From the NCBI GenBank assembly GCA_034431315.1, contig DAOUDK010000014.1, forward strand, positions 1 to 64,000: 64,000 nucleotides of DNA, given 5' to 3'. The stretch comes from JAUWOY01 sp034431315 (GTDB lineage: Bacteria; Chloroflexota; Anaerolineae; VGOG01). The notes below the pieces were generated by a model, which had not been told where the DNA came from, made no database searches, and saw nothing but the letters and a program-made list of their open reading frames with translations. Below, in pieces: positions 1-9,641 of the stretch (the first letter of the stretch is position 1; each line of letters begins with the position of its first letter). Both the position numbers and the translations under genes were made by a program.

Positions 1-1
1 G

Positions 2-85
2 TTGGCCTACTTCGCCGACCTGCCCAGTTCCATTACGGCTCTCATGGGCAAGTATTGTGAGTCCCTGGGTGCCGATGTCGCCTGA
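2..85 (+). CDS. C-terminal end of an unidentified protein (partial)
   Basis: An open frame enters from the left edge and gives 27 residues, ending in GKYCESLGADVA before a TGA. It stops one base before the stop codon of the converging minus-strand gene, which is a normal convergent layout. Nothing in this short tail identifies a family, and its reality rests only on composition and position. Confidence 0.35.
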   Translation: MAYFADLPSSITALMGKYCESLGADVA

Positions 86-86
86 C

Positions 87-365
87 CTAGTCCAAATCTT
101 TTTCTGAAAAGCTATAGTAAGTTCCCGCCCGAACGTAGGTGGTATCTCCCGCCGTCATCGTATCTGCTGCGTGCTGGATGGTCAACCAGGGGCCATCTTG
201 ACCGCCCTGGTAGGTGGGATAACCGCCGTTGTTGGAGTCGCTGGCTCCCGGCTCGTTCGCGGCGACGTAGTACACAGTGCTGGCGGAATCGGCAGTGCCT
301 GCCCAGGTGGCACCCAGTACGATCAGTAGACCAATCATCGCCATCCCCAAGCTGATTCGTCGCAT
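87..365 (-). pseudogene. Truncated secreted right-handed beta-helix protein (N-terminal remnant)
   Basis: The 92-aa product starts with a signal peptide (MRRISLGMAMIGLLIVLGAT...). It continues with the opening of a parallel beta-helix domain: 'YYVAANEPGASDSNNGG', then 'GPWLTIQHAADTMTAGD', then 'YVRAGTYY'. This start is typical of secreted beta-helix polysaccharide-active proteins, which normally run for several hundred residues and, in this operon, end in a dockerin. Here the frame stops 12 residues after the first strand, and another gene's end follows at once, so the body has been lost, probably by rearrangement. A good Shine-Dalgarno (AGGAGG) precedes the ATG. It is the last gene of the dockerin operon, 51 bases after the 496-aa gene. 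Confidence 0.7.
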
Positions 366-416
366 GGTTTCAACCTCCTCTTGCCGCTATCGGGATCACC
401 ACTAGCATTCGAAGCT

Positions 417-1907
417 CTAGCAGCGTTCGCCCCAATGGATGGCGACGAGCATGACGTCCACGATGGTGATAATCCCATCGCCATCGAGATCGTAGCGCGA
501 GTCCCAGTTGGGATCGGCGCTGGTCATCCTCCAGTTGGCGGCTACTGTCATGATATCCTCCATGCCTATCCCCGCTGGGGCCACGAAGTCGGGGCAGGTT
601 GGTCGCGTGGCGGGTTCGACCACCTCGAAATTCGCAGTCGTAATCTGCGCCGTTGCCGGGTTTTGAGCGTCCGGGCCATAGGCAAACGGGATCGGCACGA
701 CCTCGTCGTTGAGCTTCTCGATCACGATCTGCCACCTGGTCTTGTTGGCCGGGAGTTGGGTGCCCGGCGATTCGCCGATCAGCGTGTTGATCTGGTCGTC
801 GGACAGATTGAGGACGGCGGTATGAATCTCCTCTGCGTAGAAGATGAACCCGCCAGCGTTGTCCACCAGGTAAGCGCCGTGGGTGCGCAGTGCCGTGAGA
901 AACATGCGGGTGATGGGCGTCAACTGGTTTTCGTCAATCGGATCGCCCGAATCGTCCACAATCGCCTGCTTCAGGCGGATGCGCTGGCCCGCAGCCAGGG
1001 CGTAAGGATTGGTGTTGTAATAGTCGGTCTCGGTCGTTGATGCCGGATAGAAGTAGTCGGATGATAGTGGTTCATAGGGATCGTTGCTCAGGTTGCGCAG
1101 GCCAGGGATGGCGAACGCCAGAGCGTGGGAAATGGCCCCGCTCTCGACGTCCTCGGGCAAGATCAGCCCAGCGAGCAGTGGTGGTCCCGTAGCACGAGCG
1201 CTGGAATACATATCAATATTGGCTCCAGAGCCACGCACATCGAAGAAGTCAGCCGCCCCCGCCTCGAGGATCGTGGTTCCCGTCAGCCCACTCCCCTGAC
1301 TCTGGCATGGCCCGTCGCGAACCGTTGTTGCCTGCCAGAAATCGTACGCCGTGAACGTGTCGGGGTGATAGAGCACCAGATGCCCGTCCGAATTCGTGCC
1401 CTGTGGGCTGGCGGGGCGCACCGTGCCGGCTGGGGCGGGAACAGGCACCGGCCCGCCTTCTTGCTCGATTCCAAACTTGGGATGGGGCCACCATAAGTTG
1501 CCGTCGTAGTCGCAGATCAGCACGTTCTGCTGCCCCGATCCGGCACGAAATATGGGGATAGTGTACTCGTCGTGGTTCACCCACATCACTGGCCACCAAT
1601 CCGCCGGCCCAGGTGGATGTAGCGACGTGGTGTCACCCTGCAGCACGCGGTAGGTGACGAGGATCTGTTGGTCGCTATCGGGCAAAACCGCTGCGCCGGC
1701 GGCAGTTTGGTTCCAGGCGCTGTCTGTGGCGAACAGTGGTATGGGCAGTGTGAAGTCGCGGGGCAGGGTTGGGCTGCCGGTCAGGTTTGAGGAACCGGCG
1801 TTGGCAAAAGTCAGGGTCTCACTGGAGGAATCAGCCCCGAAGCCCATTGCGACCAGCAAACTGGTCACTGCCAGCGCGAGGATAAGCCATTCCTTTGTTT
1901 GTCGCAT
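417..1907 (-). CDS. Secreted protein of unknown function with C-terminal dockerin-like module
   Basis: The start is placed at the ATG giving MRQTKEWLILAL, because GAGGAG lies 7 bases upstream. A longer frame begins at a TTG just before that Shine-Dalgarno. The product has 496 aa: a signal peptide (about 1-25), a body of about 400 aa with 'SAWNQTAAGAAVLPDSDQQ', 'GAISHALAFAIPG' and 'THGAYLVDNAGGFIFYAEE', then a C-terminal module of about 60 aa. The body resembles uncharacterised secreted proteins of actinobacteria in which a '...DNG...' strand follows 'LRLK'; no function is known to me. The C-terminal module has one intact dockerin calcium loop (DLDGDGIITIVDVMLVAIHW) and one degenerate first loop (GIGMEDIMTVAANW), and ends in Cys. 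It belongs to the dockerin operon. Confidence 0.75.
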   Translation of the reverse strand: MRQTKEWLILALAVTSLLVAMGFGADSSSETLTFANAGSSNLTGSPTLPRDFTLPIPLFATDSAWNQTAAGAAVLPDSDQQILVTYRVLQGDTTSLHPPGPADWWPVMWVNHDEYTIPIFRAGSGQQNVLICDYDGNLWWPHPKFGIEQEGGPVPVPAPAGTVRPASPQGTNSDGHLVLYHPDTFTAYDFWQATTVRDGPCQSQGSGLTGTTILEAGAADFFDVRGSGANIDMYSSARATGPPLLAGLILPEDVESGAISHALAFAIPGLRNLSNDPYEPLSSDYFYPASTTETDYYNTNPYALAAGQRIRLKQAIVDDSGDPIDENQLTPITRMFLTALRTHGAYLVDNAGGFIFYAEEIHTAVLNLSDDQINTLIGESPGTQLPANKTRWQIVIEKLNDEVVPIPFAYGPDAQNPATAQITTANFEVVEPATRPTCPDFVAPAGIGMEDIMTVAANWRMTSADPNWDSRYDLDGDGIITIVDVMLVAIHWGERC

Positions 1908-1956
1908 AGTTTCACTCCTCAATCCGTTTTATTCTGAATCCGTTGTAGTCTTTCGG

Positions 1957-4900
1957 CTACGGCGTAAACTGATCAGCCCCGACGTCCCAGCTACCTTCGC
2001 GCAGATCGCCATCAATGTCGCTGTCCACGTCGCTGGTCACGCCAGCCCCGATGGCCCGCGAGCCTGGTGGCAGATGCGGGTCGCCGGGTGCCACCAGGTC
2101 GTCGTTGGTGGCGTCGGTGATGTTGCCCCCGGCGGTGAAGGAGGCGTTGCCCCGGTTCCAGATTGGGGCGGTGATCAGGTTGTTCTGAATGAGATGGCCG
2201 CTGGCGTTCCAGACCTCGATGGCCCCAGGGTAGTCCCCGCCCAGGATGATGGTGTTGTGCTGCACCTGGGCGTTGTTGGCGTCGCGCAGCTCGATGCCGG
2301 CGTCGCCCGGCGTGGACTGGTAGATGAAGTTGTTGCGGATGATGCCCCCCTCGTGGCCATTGCCCAGGCCGAATGCGATGTTGCGGAAGCAGTCGCGGAA
2401 GGTGTTGCGCTCGACGATGGTGCCGCTGGCGTTGTTCCACATAAGGATCGCCGGCCCGCTGATGTAGCTGCCGCAGTCAATGTCCACCTCGCAGCCCGAA
2501 CCGTCGCCCCAGATGTTGTAGAACAGATTGTCGCGAATCACCCAGTCAATGGCCTGGTGGATGTCAACCCCGTCTATGTAGTCGCCTTGCACGCCGCCTG
2601 GGGTGTAGCCGATGGAGGAGCAAGCCACGACGCCGTCGGCGATGCCCCCCGGGGTGCCCTTGATGTGCTGGGTGCCGATGTCATACAGGTGGACGTTGTA
2701 GATGTGGGGGGCCTGGACCCCCTGCTCGCCCTTGAGGGAGATGGCGTGGTTGCGCATGCCCGTCATGGAGAGGTCGGCGATGGTGACGTTGGCGCCGTAC
2801 ACCATGAAACCCTCGCTGCCTTCGCCGTAGCCCAGGCCCTGGATGAGCACTGCGTCCCGGTTGCCGCTTGCGCTGCGGATGGTGACACTATCGTACACCA
2901 ACACCGCGTATTCGTCAAGGAGGTACTCGCCGTCGAGCAGCAGGACCTCGGTGCCAGGCTGAGCGCCCTGGATGGCCCCCATCCAGTCGTCCGCGGGACC
3001 AACCGTGATCTGGTACTGGCGAGTTCGGTACAACGGAGAGTCAACGTAGGCCGGGCAGAAGTCGGCGGTTGGAGTGCCGTTGGGGGTGGGCGTGACAGTC
3101 GGGGTAGGTGTGGCTGTCGGTGTGGTGGTCGCCGTTGCTGTGGCTGTCGGCGTCGGGGTGGGTGTAGGCGTCGTGCAGGTTTCCCCCCAGTGTATCGCTA
3201 CCAGCATGATGTCCACGATGTCAATCACGCCGTTGCTGTCCAGGTCGTAGGCCAGGTCGTAGTCCTCGTCACCTTCAACGGTGTGCCAGCGGGCGGCGAC
3301 CAGCATGATGTCCACGATGTCCACGTCGCAGTCGCAGTCCAGGTCGCCGGGGATGCATTCCGTCGCCATGTTCACCACCAAGCGCGGCCGCAGGTTGGCA
3401 TCGGTGTACTCGCTGGAGCGGAACTGGTGGTGCAGCCAGGGGGCATTGTCGGGCTCCAGGAGCAGGCCGTAGCTCGGGGCCGTCTCAGTAAGCGGAGCGA
3501 CCTCGTCCACCCAGGCGCGTACGGCTGCGGTCACGTCCCAGCGGTACCAGCCGTCCGGATTGGCCGCCACCGTCACCCGGTCCAGTTCCGTCGCGTCGAA
3601 GTCTCCACCGGGGGTCGCCCAGTTCACGCCAGGGCGGGCCGTGGCCCAGGTGACGCCCTCACTGCGACCGTCGCCCCACAGGTCCCACCCGTTGCCCTCG
3701 ACCCACTCCTCGGTAACGCGATGAGCGACCACGTCGTGCGGCCCGTCGTCGTAGTCGCCGTCGTAAGCGCGCAGCTCCAGCCACGCCTCTTCGATCTGAG
3801 CGTCGGCCGGCAGCCAGCCATCGAGCTCGAAGCGCACCAGCAGGCGGAACTCGTCAGCGTCACCCGTCTCGCCCACCTGCAGGTAATCCCAGCCGCCCAG
3901 GTTGGCGAAACTGTTGCCGCTCCAGGTGGTGATGGTTGAATCTGTTGTGCCGTCGTAGGAGGGGTCGGGACTTACTCCGTTCTGGAAGGTGAGGGCTTGG
4001 GGAATCGGGCCGCTGGGTGTGGTCGTCAGTGTCGGCGTCGGAGTAGCCGTTGCTGTTGAGGTTGGGGTGGGTGTCGCGGTCGTGGCCTGGCCGGTGGCCG
4101 TTGGAGTGGGAGTTGAGGTGGGAGTCGCCGTGGGGCCGCCAGCGCCGGGGCGCAGGATCAAACGGTTGCCGGTGCTCGTTACCTGAAAGGCGGGCACAGT
4201 CACCAGGCCATCACCATCGGCGATGACCGTGCCGGAGGCCACCAGGCCGTTGTCGCTGACGCGGCGGTTCTCCCAGGCGTAGGCGTCGGCGGGGACAATG
4301 GTGAAGGTCTGCAAGCGGTGCGGGGTGACGTCCACCGTTTGGGGCGAGCCATCGGTGGTGCGCAGGCTGATGCGCCACTCGTCGGCGGTGTCAATCGGCG
4401 CGCCGTCCCAGTCAAGCCAACTGGCGGACCACTCCAGATTCATGTTGTAAGCCGCGTCAGCACCGGGGGGCGGCACGGGGCTGCTGCTGCTGGCGTAGGT
4501 CAGGCCGGGCAAGCTTTCGTCGCGCACGGCGGTCCAGCCGTAAAATGGCCCCGTGTAGTTGTAATCCTCGACGTTCGGCCCCAGGCCGCTGAAGCCAATC
4601 CAGGTGTGGTCTGCTGCCACAGTAGCGCCGGAGAAGGCACGCCGGCCCTGGTAGAAGGGCTCGTAGGCCGGCTGGCCCTGGGTGCTCCAGGCGATGGTGT
4701 CGTCCAGCGTGCCGTGGGCCAGGGAGATGTGGGCCATGTCGTCGCCGCGCCGGCTCACCAGTTGCTGCTGGTGATTTTGCCAGTCCCAAACGCCTGTGCC
4801 ATCGTAAGCGGCCAGGTGATCGGCCCAGCCGTTGGGACCCCGGTTTTCGATGGGCAGATTGCTGGCCACTGTGCCCCACTTCGGCTCGGTATCGCTGAGC

Positions 4901-6024
4901 CACATGTCGGAGGTCTGATAGTTGGTCATGGGCTCGCTGCTATAAGTGGCGGCAAACACGTTGGGGTAGCGCATGCCCATTGCCAGCGCTCCGCTGCCCC
5001 CCATGGAGTGGCCGTAGACGTAGATTCGATTGGCGTCCAGTCGGAAGGTGGGATCGCGCAGCGTGTCGTAAACGGTGCGCAGAATGCGCTCCTCGGTGAA
5101 GTTGACGATGGGGCCGCTGTTGGCCGTGCCCCCCAGTCGGTAGTCGTAGCTGGCGCTGTGGCCGTAGTACCAGGTCTGGTTGGGGTCGTCGGGGACGAAG
5201 TTGACGACGCACCAGTCCCAGGGAGTCACGGTGTCGTTGCTGTAGCGATTGCCCCAGCCTTCCAGGTAGACATTGCCCGGCAAGGAGCCTGGCAGCGAGC
5301 CGCCGCAGGCCGCGTCCGACGGCAGGGTCACGCCGTAGTTGAAGGCATATTGTTGAGCTGACCCGCCCTGTGGTACGCCGAAGGTCGGATTGTAGCGGCT
5401 GTAGTCCAGGTATTGGGTGAAGACGAAGCCCCGCCCGCCGGTGGCCTGCCACACTTTGACCGGCTGGGGGTCTGCCACTGTCTCGGCGATGGGGCCGGCG
5501 GTGTTGCCGGCGTCGAAGTCGGTAACGTTCTCGGTGCCGCCCTCCACGGTGGTGACCGCGTAGTAGAACGTACCGGTCTCGTGGGTCGTCCAGACAAAGA
5601 GGCCGGTGGTGTCGCTCAGTGGCGTGCCCAGGTCTTGGATCACGTAGTTGGGCGTGATGGGAGGCTCGCGGCTGAGCTCGCTCCAGAAGGTGCTGGAGCC
5701 TTCCCCCAGCGCGCCCCAGGTGTCGGTCAGGCGCGTGGCCTGGGCCAGATTGGCAGCCGTGATCGGGCTGGTGTGGCGGTAAACGTGGTAGAGCTCCCCG
5801 CTGAGATCAGCCCGCTCGCTCCAGGTGATGAAGGTCTGGCCGCTGCGGTGGAAGGCGGTGAGGTCGGTGGGTTGGGGGGCAAGCGATTGTGGATTGCGGA
5901 TTGCGGATTTCGGAATGTTCACCGCCTGGATGGCAAGGTTGCCAACCAGTAGGCTTAGCAAGATCACTGTGGCCAGGAGGGCCACTACCCGGATAGATGC
6001 GACTCGCACGATATGTCTTCTCAT
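1957..6024 (-). CDS. Large secreted multidomain protein: esterase-like alpha/beta hydrolase, DNRLRE domain, dockerin, beta-helix
   Basis: 1355 aa. The order is: membrane/signal segment (about 10-35); a fibronectin-like region (about 50-170); an alpha/beta-hydrolase region with nucleophile motif GHSMG (338-342); a T/P-rich linker; a DNRLRE-type beta domain ('ADEFRLLVRFELDGW...', 'RWDVTAAVRAWV', 'LRPRLVVNM'); a dockerin-like module with two loops (DLDCDCDVDIVDIML and DLDSNGVIDIVDIML); a second T/P linker; and a right-handed beta-helix to the C-terminus. The dockerin is internal, whereas in the neighbouring genes it is C-terminal. It is probably an extracellular carbohydrate- or ester-active enzyme. 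'KSAIRNPQS' near the N-terminus is encoded by a repeated word (ATCCGCAATCC) that is common between genes in such genomes. Shine-Dalgarno AAAGGAG is present. Confidence 0.85.
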   Translation of the reverse strand: MRRHIVRVASIRVVALLATVILLSLLVGNLAIQAVNIPKSAIRNPQSLAPQPTDLTAFHRSGQTFITWSERADLSGELYHVYRHTSPITAANLAQATRLTDTWGALGEGSSTFWSELSREPPITPNYVIQDLGTPLSDTTGLFVWTTHETGTFYYAVTTVEGGTENVTDFDAGNTAGPIAETVADPQPVKVWQATGGRGFVFTQYLDYSRYNPTFGVPQGGSAQQYAFNYGVTLPSDAACGGSLPGSLPGNVYLEGWGNRYSNDTVTPWDWCVVNFVPDDPNQTWYYGHSASYDYRLGGTANSGPIVNFTEERILRTVYDTLRDPTFRLDANRIYVYGHSMGGSGALAMGMRYPNVFAATYSSEPMTNYQTSDMWLSDTEPKWGTVASNLPIENRGPNGWADHLAAYDGTGVWDWQNHQQQLVSRRGDDMAHISLAHGTLDDTIAWSTQGQPAYEPFYQGRRAFSGATVAADHTWIGFSGLGPNVEDYNYTGPFYGWTAVRDESLPGLTYASSSSPVPPPGADAAYNMNLEWSASWLDWDGAPIDTADEWRISLRTTDGSPQTVDVTPHRLQTFTIVPADAYAWENRRVSDNGLVASGTVIADGDGLVTVPAFQVTSTGNRLILRPGAGGPTATPTSTPTPTATGQATTATPTPTSTATATPTPTLTTTPSGPIPQALTFQNGVSPDPSYDGTTDSTITTWSGNSFANLGGWDYLQVGETGDADEFRLLVRFELDGWLPADAQIEEAWLELRAYDGDYDDGPHDVVAHRVTEEWVEGNGWDLWGDGRSEGVTWATARPGVNWATPGGDFDATELDRVTVAANPDGWYRWDVTAAVRAWVDEVAPLTETAPSYGLLLEPDNAPWLHHQFRSSEYTDANLRPRLVVNMATECIPGDLDCDCDVDIVDIMLVAARWHTVEGDEDYDLAYDLDSNGVIDIVDIMLVAIHWGETCTTPTPTPTPTATATATTTPTATPTPTVTPTPNGTPTADFCPAYVDSPLYRTRQYQITVGPADDWMGAIQGAQPGTEVLLLDGEYLLDEYAVLVYDSVTIRSASGNRDAVLIQGLGYGEGSEGFMVYGANVTIADLSMTGMRNHAISLKGEQGVQAPHIYNVHLYDIGTQHIKGTPGGIADGVVACSSIGYTPGGVQGDYIDGVDIHQAIDWVIRDNLFYNIWGDGSGCEVDIDCGSYISGPAILMWNNASGTIVERNTFRDCFRNIAFGLGNGHEGGIIRNNFIYQSTPGDAGIELRDANNAQVQHNTIILGGDYPGAIEVWNASGHLIQNNLITAPIWNRGNASFTAGGNITDATNDDLVAPGDPHLPPGSRAIGAGVTSDVDSDIDGDLREGSWDVGADQFTP

Positions 6025-6101
6025 GACTGTGCTCCTTTCGATCCAGAACTACACGCACCACGCATCACGCTTGACGTTTGACGTGTTGACGTTTGACGGC
6101 C

Positions 6102-8660
6102 TCAGCAGTTATCCCCCCAATGTATCGCCACCAGCATGATGTCTACGATGTCTATTTCGCCGTCATCGTCGAGGTCGTAGAGGGGATCATAGTCGTCATC
6201 GCCCACTGAGGTGTGCCAGCGGCTGGCCACCAGCATGATGTCGGTGATGTCCACGTCGCAATCATAGTCGAAGTCGCCCAAAAGCGTAAACTCATCAGCT
6301 CCTATGTCTACCACCGCAATCTCGTCCGAATCGCCATCCAGGGGCCGGGGATTGCCGTCAAAGTCAACCTCTGGTGCGTCTTCGTTGGTGCCGGCGTCAA
6401 TGGCCGGGCTGTCCGAGAGGAGGTGAGCGTCGAAGTCGTCAATGGAAGGGTTGACCAGCCCGGGCGAGACCCCGCAGATGTCGTGGGTGCCTGGGCAGGG
6501 GTCGTTCTTCGCGTCGTTGATCACCGAGTAGTCAATGTCGAAAGGATCGTGGGGAAAGCCCCCCGTCCAGGTGAGACAGGTGTTCTCGAAGGGCTGCAGG
6601 AAGTCGGTGTGGCCCAGGAAGATGTTATTGTGCATCAGAACCAACTCGCTACCGTCGCAGTTGTTGTCACATTCCGCAGTCACCAGGCAGTCTCCCTCGC
6701 TGGTGAGTGTGTTGTTGATGACCGTGGCCTGGTTGCCCGGTCTCAGAAAGAGGGGGAGAGCTGTGCCCAGGGCGCGGCAGTTGTCAACGTTGTAGGTGAA
6801 GGGCTGGCCGTCGAAGAAGCCGCAGTTGCCGACGATGATCGAGTTCTCGATGGTGACCGGGCCGCTGGTCTTGATCTGGTTGCCGGCGTTGCCCTCGGCG
6901 ATGGTGCGACGGATCTCGATGGAAGAGCCCACCTCGCGGACGTAGAGCAGGTCGAGGCCGTCGGAGGTGTTGTGCAGGAAGGCCGAGTCCTCAATGATCC
7001 AGTGCCCGCCCGTAGCGCCGGTGCCGACGCCATCACCGTAGCCGCCGGCCGTCTGCGCCCAGCAGCCGGTCGGGTCGCCGCCCGGATAGGTCTCGCCGCA
7101 GCCGTTCCATTCCACCGTCCAGCGCCGGAAGGTCATGGTGCCTGAGTCGGAGTCGTTGCCGTCAATGTCGCCGTCCCAGCCGACCCAGCCATTGCCGGCG
7201 ATGCGCACGTCCTCCACCGTCCAATCGGTCAGGCGGCCAGCATGAACTCCGCCAGCAGCCAGGCCGTGGATGTTGAGGTTCTTCAGGTGGACGTTGGCCG
7301 AGTCCTCGGCGTAGAGGCCGGTGGCGGCCCAGGGGCCAAAGGGGTAGGTGTCACGCTCGCAGGCCAGGCCCCCCGTGTGGAATTCCACGCAGTCGGAGTG
7401 GTCGGTGATCTCCAGGCAGGCGACCTCGACGTTGCTGGCGTCGGTGAGGTTGAGGATCATGTACGCCCGCTCCGTGCCCCATAGCTCAGGCGGATCGGAG
7501 CAGCCGGTGTCCCATCCCTCGCCCAGGATGCGGGTAGGATGCTCCGAATCGGGGCCGCTGGGAATGGGCGGCATGTAGCAGTCCCAGGGATAAGCGGACG
7601 CGCAGTTGTCGGCGCCGGGCGCGTCGTAGCCCATCATGTAGCTGCCGGAGCCGATGATCAGGGTGTCGCCGCCGGCGATGCGCGGTGTGCCGTCGGGCGG
7701 GAGGGCGCGGAAGGGGTGATCCCAGGCGCAGGGCTGGCCCGTCCCGCTGCCGGGGTACGGCGCGTTCGCCAGACCGGTGCATTGTTCGGGCGACCCTCCA
7801 TCGGGGCGCACGTACCAGGTGGTCGAGCCCGTCCCCCCGTCCCACCCGGCCAGTCTGGCCGTCATCCACCAGAATGCCTTGCCTTTGCGGAGGCAGTTGA
7901 ACCCGTGGGAATGGGCACAGGAGCCGGGAAGGTCGCTGCAATCGTCAGGGTGCGCGGCGCACCAAGTGTAACACCAGGAACAACTATCGTTTTCATTGGG
8001 GTAGAAAGTGCCATCGGGATCGTAACTTTCGATATCGGCGAAGTCGTAGAGCACCTTGTCGTTGGCGGCGCAGTAGGCACGAATCTGATTGTTGCGCGCG
8101 TACAGGTTGCCAGCGACGCCGGTTCCATCGAGGTGCCCGGTCATGTACACGAAGGTGACGTCGGGATAATCCGCCTCCAGTTGGCTCATGGCGGCCAGAT
8201 AAGTGTTGATCCCCGCCTCCGTGTTGTCGCTGGCGCCACCGCACCACGACCAGACGACCACATTTGTCTCGGGGTGGCTATCCAGGTAGTTTTCGGTGGG
8301 AGCCACCCAACTGGTGTCCCCGTTGTGGCCCAGGTCGTCTCCATACTCGTAGATGGACAGCGTGCCGATACCCAGCGCGTCCATGCCGCTGATAGGTTGG
8401 CTGCCGTGGGACGTATGGCCGTAGAAAATATCGAGTTGTGCTTCCGCTTGTTCTATCCAGTACTGCGGGACCTGATCTAGGTCTGTCGCGGTGTGGTCAA
8501 TGATGATGGCCTGCCCTGCCTGGTTGGAAGCATGCGCCTTCAGAGAGGCGGCCACGTCAGCCTGGCCGCTCATCAGCAGAAGGCCGAGACAGGCTAACGC
8601 CATACAGCCAGCGGCGAAGAGTTCCCTCACTCTGGGCTTTGACGAAAATAGGTTGTCCAT
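6102..8660 (-). CDS. Secreted SGNH-like / beta-helix protein with C-terminal dockerin
   Basis: 852 aa. After a membrane/signal segment (about 12-32), residues about 50-275 form a domain with 'DIFYGHTSHGSQ', 'VVVWSWCGGASDN' and 'VTFVYMTGHLDGTG', which looks like an SGNH-hydrolase-related fold, though I cannot name its substrate. A right-handed beta-helix follows (about 285-780; 'TWYVRPDGGSPEQ', repeated 'ITDHSDCVEF...', 'IEDSAFLHNTSDG'), as in polysaccharide lyases. The C-terminal about 60 aa are a two-loop dockerin-like module (DFDYDCDVDITDIML; DLDDDGEIDIVDIML) ending in Cys. Shine-Dalgarno GAGGAGG lies 7 bases before the ATG. Gene spacings of 36 and 77 bases put it in the dockerin operon. 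Confidence 0.82.
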   Translation of the reverse strand: MDNLFSSKPRVRELFAAGCMALACLGLLLMSGQADVAASLKAHASNQAGQAIIIDHTATDLDQVPQYWIEQAEAQLDIFYGHTSHGSQPISGMDALGIGTLSIYEYGDDLGHNGDTSWVAPTENYLDSHPETNVVVWSWCGGASDNTEAGINTYLAAMSQLEADYPDVTFVYMTGHLDGTGVAGNLYARNNQIRAYCAANDKVLYDFADIESYDPDGTFYPNENDSCSWCYTWCAAHPDDCSDLPGSCAHSHGFNCLRKGKAFWWMTARLAGWDGGTGSTTWYVRPDGGSPEQCTGLANAPYPGSGTGQPCAWDHPFRALPPDGTPRIAGGDTLIIGSGSYMMGYDAPGADNCASAYPWDCYMPPIPSGPDSEHPTRILGEGWDTGCSDPPELWGTERAYMILNLTDASNVEVACLEITDHSDCVEFHTGGLACERDTYPFGPWAATGLYAEDSANVHLKNLNIHGLAAGGVHAGRLTDWTVEDVRIAGNGWVGWDGDIDGNDSDSGTMTFRRWTVEWNGCGETYPGGDPTGCWAQTAGGYGDGVGTGATGGHWIIEDSAFLHNTSDGLDLLYVREVGSSIEIRRTIAEGNAGNQIKTSGPVTIENSIIVGNCGFFDGQPFTYNVDNCRALGTALPLFLRPGNQATVINNTLTSEGDCLVTAECDNNCDGSELVLMHNNIFLGHTDFLQPFENTCLTWTGGFPHDPFDIDYSVINDAKNDPCPGTHDICGVSPGLVNPSIDDFDAHLLSDSPAIDAGTNEDAPEVDFDGNPRPLDGDSDEIAVVDIGADEFTLLGDFDYDCDVDITDIMLVASRWHTSVGDDDYDPLYDLDDDGEIDIVDIMLVAIHWGDNC

Positions 8661-8696
8661 ATCTAATCCTCCTCAGGCGTTTGACGTTTCACGGTG

Positions 8697-9641
8697 TCAA
8701 CACGTTTCCCCCCAGTGCGCGGCCACCAGCATGATGTCCACAATGTCAATGTCGCCGTCGTCGTTCAGGTCGTAAATCGGGTCGTAGTTGTCATCGCCCA
8801 CCGAGCTGTGCCAGCGGTTGGCCACCAGCATGATGTCGTTCACGTCCACGTCGCAGTCGCAGTCCAGGTCGCCGGGGAGGTCGCAGGAAGGGGTAGGAGT
8901 TACCGTCGGTGTCGGAGTGCTCATTGGTGTGGCCGTAGATGTTGGCGTGCTGGTTGCTGTTGGCGTCGGCGTCGGGAGAAGGGGATCGAGCACCTCAAAC
9001 CAGTTCTCGGCCACTATGATGTATCCTGCAACATTGGGATGCACGGGGTCAGACATCAATGAGGCCTTGGCCTGACCTGTGGCCGGATCATAGAAATCGT
9101 CCCAGTTATCGGTAAACCACAGGTCTACCCCGGTCAAATCACTCTCCAGGCTGTCGTTGTAAACCGACACCCACCACGACGCCAGTTCAGAAATGAGATT
9201 CGGAAGGATGGCCGAAACGATGATCTGGGGATGAGAGTCGTCCGGGTTGGTGTGGGCAGTGACCATATCCACGATGGCTTGCACTTCGGCGACGGTGCTC
9301 TCGATGGATTGCAACTGGGCCAAATCGTTGCCGCCGACCAGTAGCAAGACATAATCGGGATTGTCTTCCGTCATCCAACCCTGAGTGTGATCGCGGACCT
9401 GGTCGGCTCGCCAGCCACCCACCCCGTGATTGATCACCTCGAAACTGCCAGCCCCGTAGGCCACATCGAGCATCACCTGCAGCCGGGCCGGGTAGGTATT
9501 CTCTGTCCCCGAGTAGGGAATGCCTTCGGTGATGCTGTCCCCCAGGCAGGATACCACTTGCGTCGGACCGTCCCCTGAGACGGAGACAGTCAGTGCGGCT
9601 ATCCCGGCCACGAGGAGGATGGTGATGAATAACTTCTTCAT
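8697..9641 (-). CDS. Secreted GDSL/SGNH hydrolase with C-terminal dockerin
   Basis: 314 aa: a signal peptide (1-23), then an SGNH hydrolase with block I GDSITEG (34-40, Ser nucleophile), an Asn block GGND (103-106) and the DPVH dyad (198-201). A Thr/Pro linker (221-251) and a dockerin-like module (252-314) follow, with loops DLDCDCDVDVNDIML and DLNDDGDIDIVDIML and a terminal Cys. The family cleaves acyl or acetyl esters, often on polysaccharides; the exact substrate cannot be read from the sequence. Its ATG overlaps the stop codon of the upstream metallophosphatase gene by 4 bases, with GGAGG upstream, so the two are translationally coupled. Confidence 0.9.
   Translation of the reverse strand: MKKLFITILLVAGIAALTVSVSGDGPTQVVSCLGDSITEGIPYSGTENTYPARLQVMLDVAYGAGSFEVINHGVGGWRADQVRDHTQGWMTEDNPDYVLLLVGGNDLAQLQSIESTVAEVQAIVDMVTAHTNPDDSHPQIIVSAILPNLISELASWWVSVYNDSLESDLTGVDLWFTDNWDDFYDPATGQAKASLMSDPVHPNVAGYIIVAENWFEVLDPLLPTPTPTATSTPTSTATPMSTPTPTVTPTPSCDLPGDLDCDCDVDVNDIMLVANRWHSSVGDDNYDPIYDLNDDGDIDIVDIMLVAAHWGETC

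Noticed and set aside
1654..3939. Long open plus-strand frame (761 aa) opposite the dockerin genes
   Set aside because: It is antisense to genes with clear domains; its Val/Ala/Gly-rich product is an effect of GC-rich codon use on the other strand.
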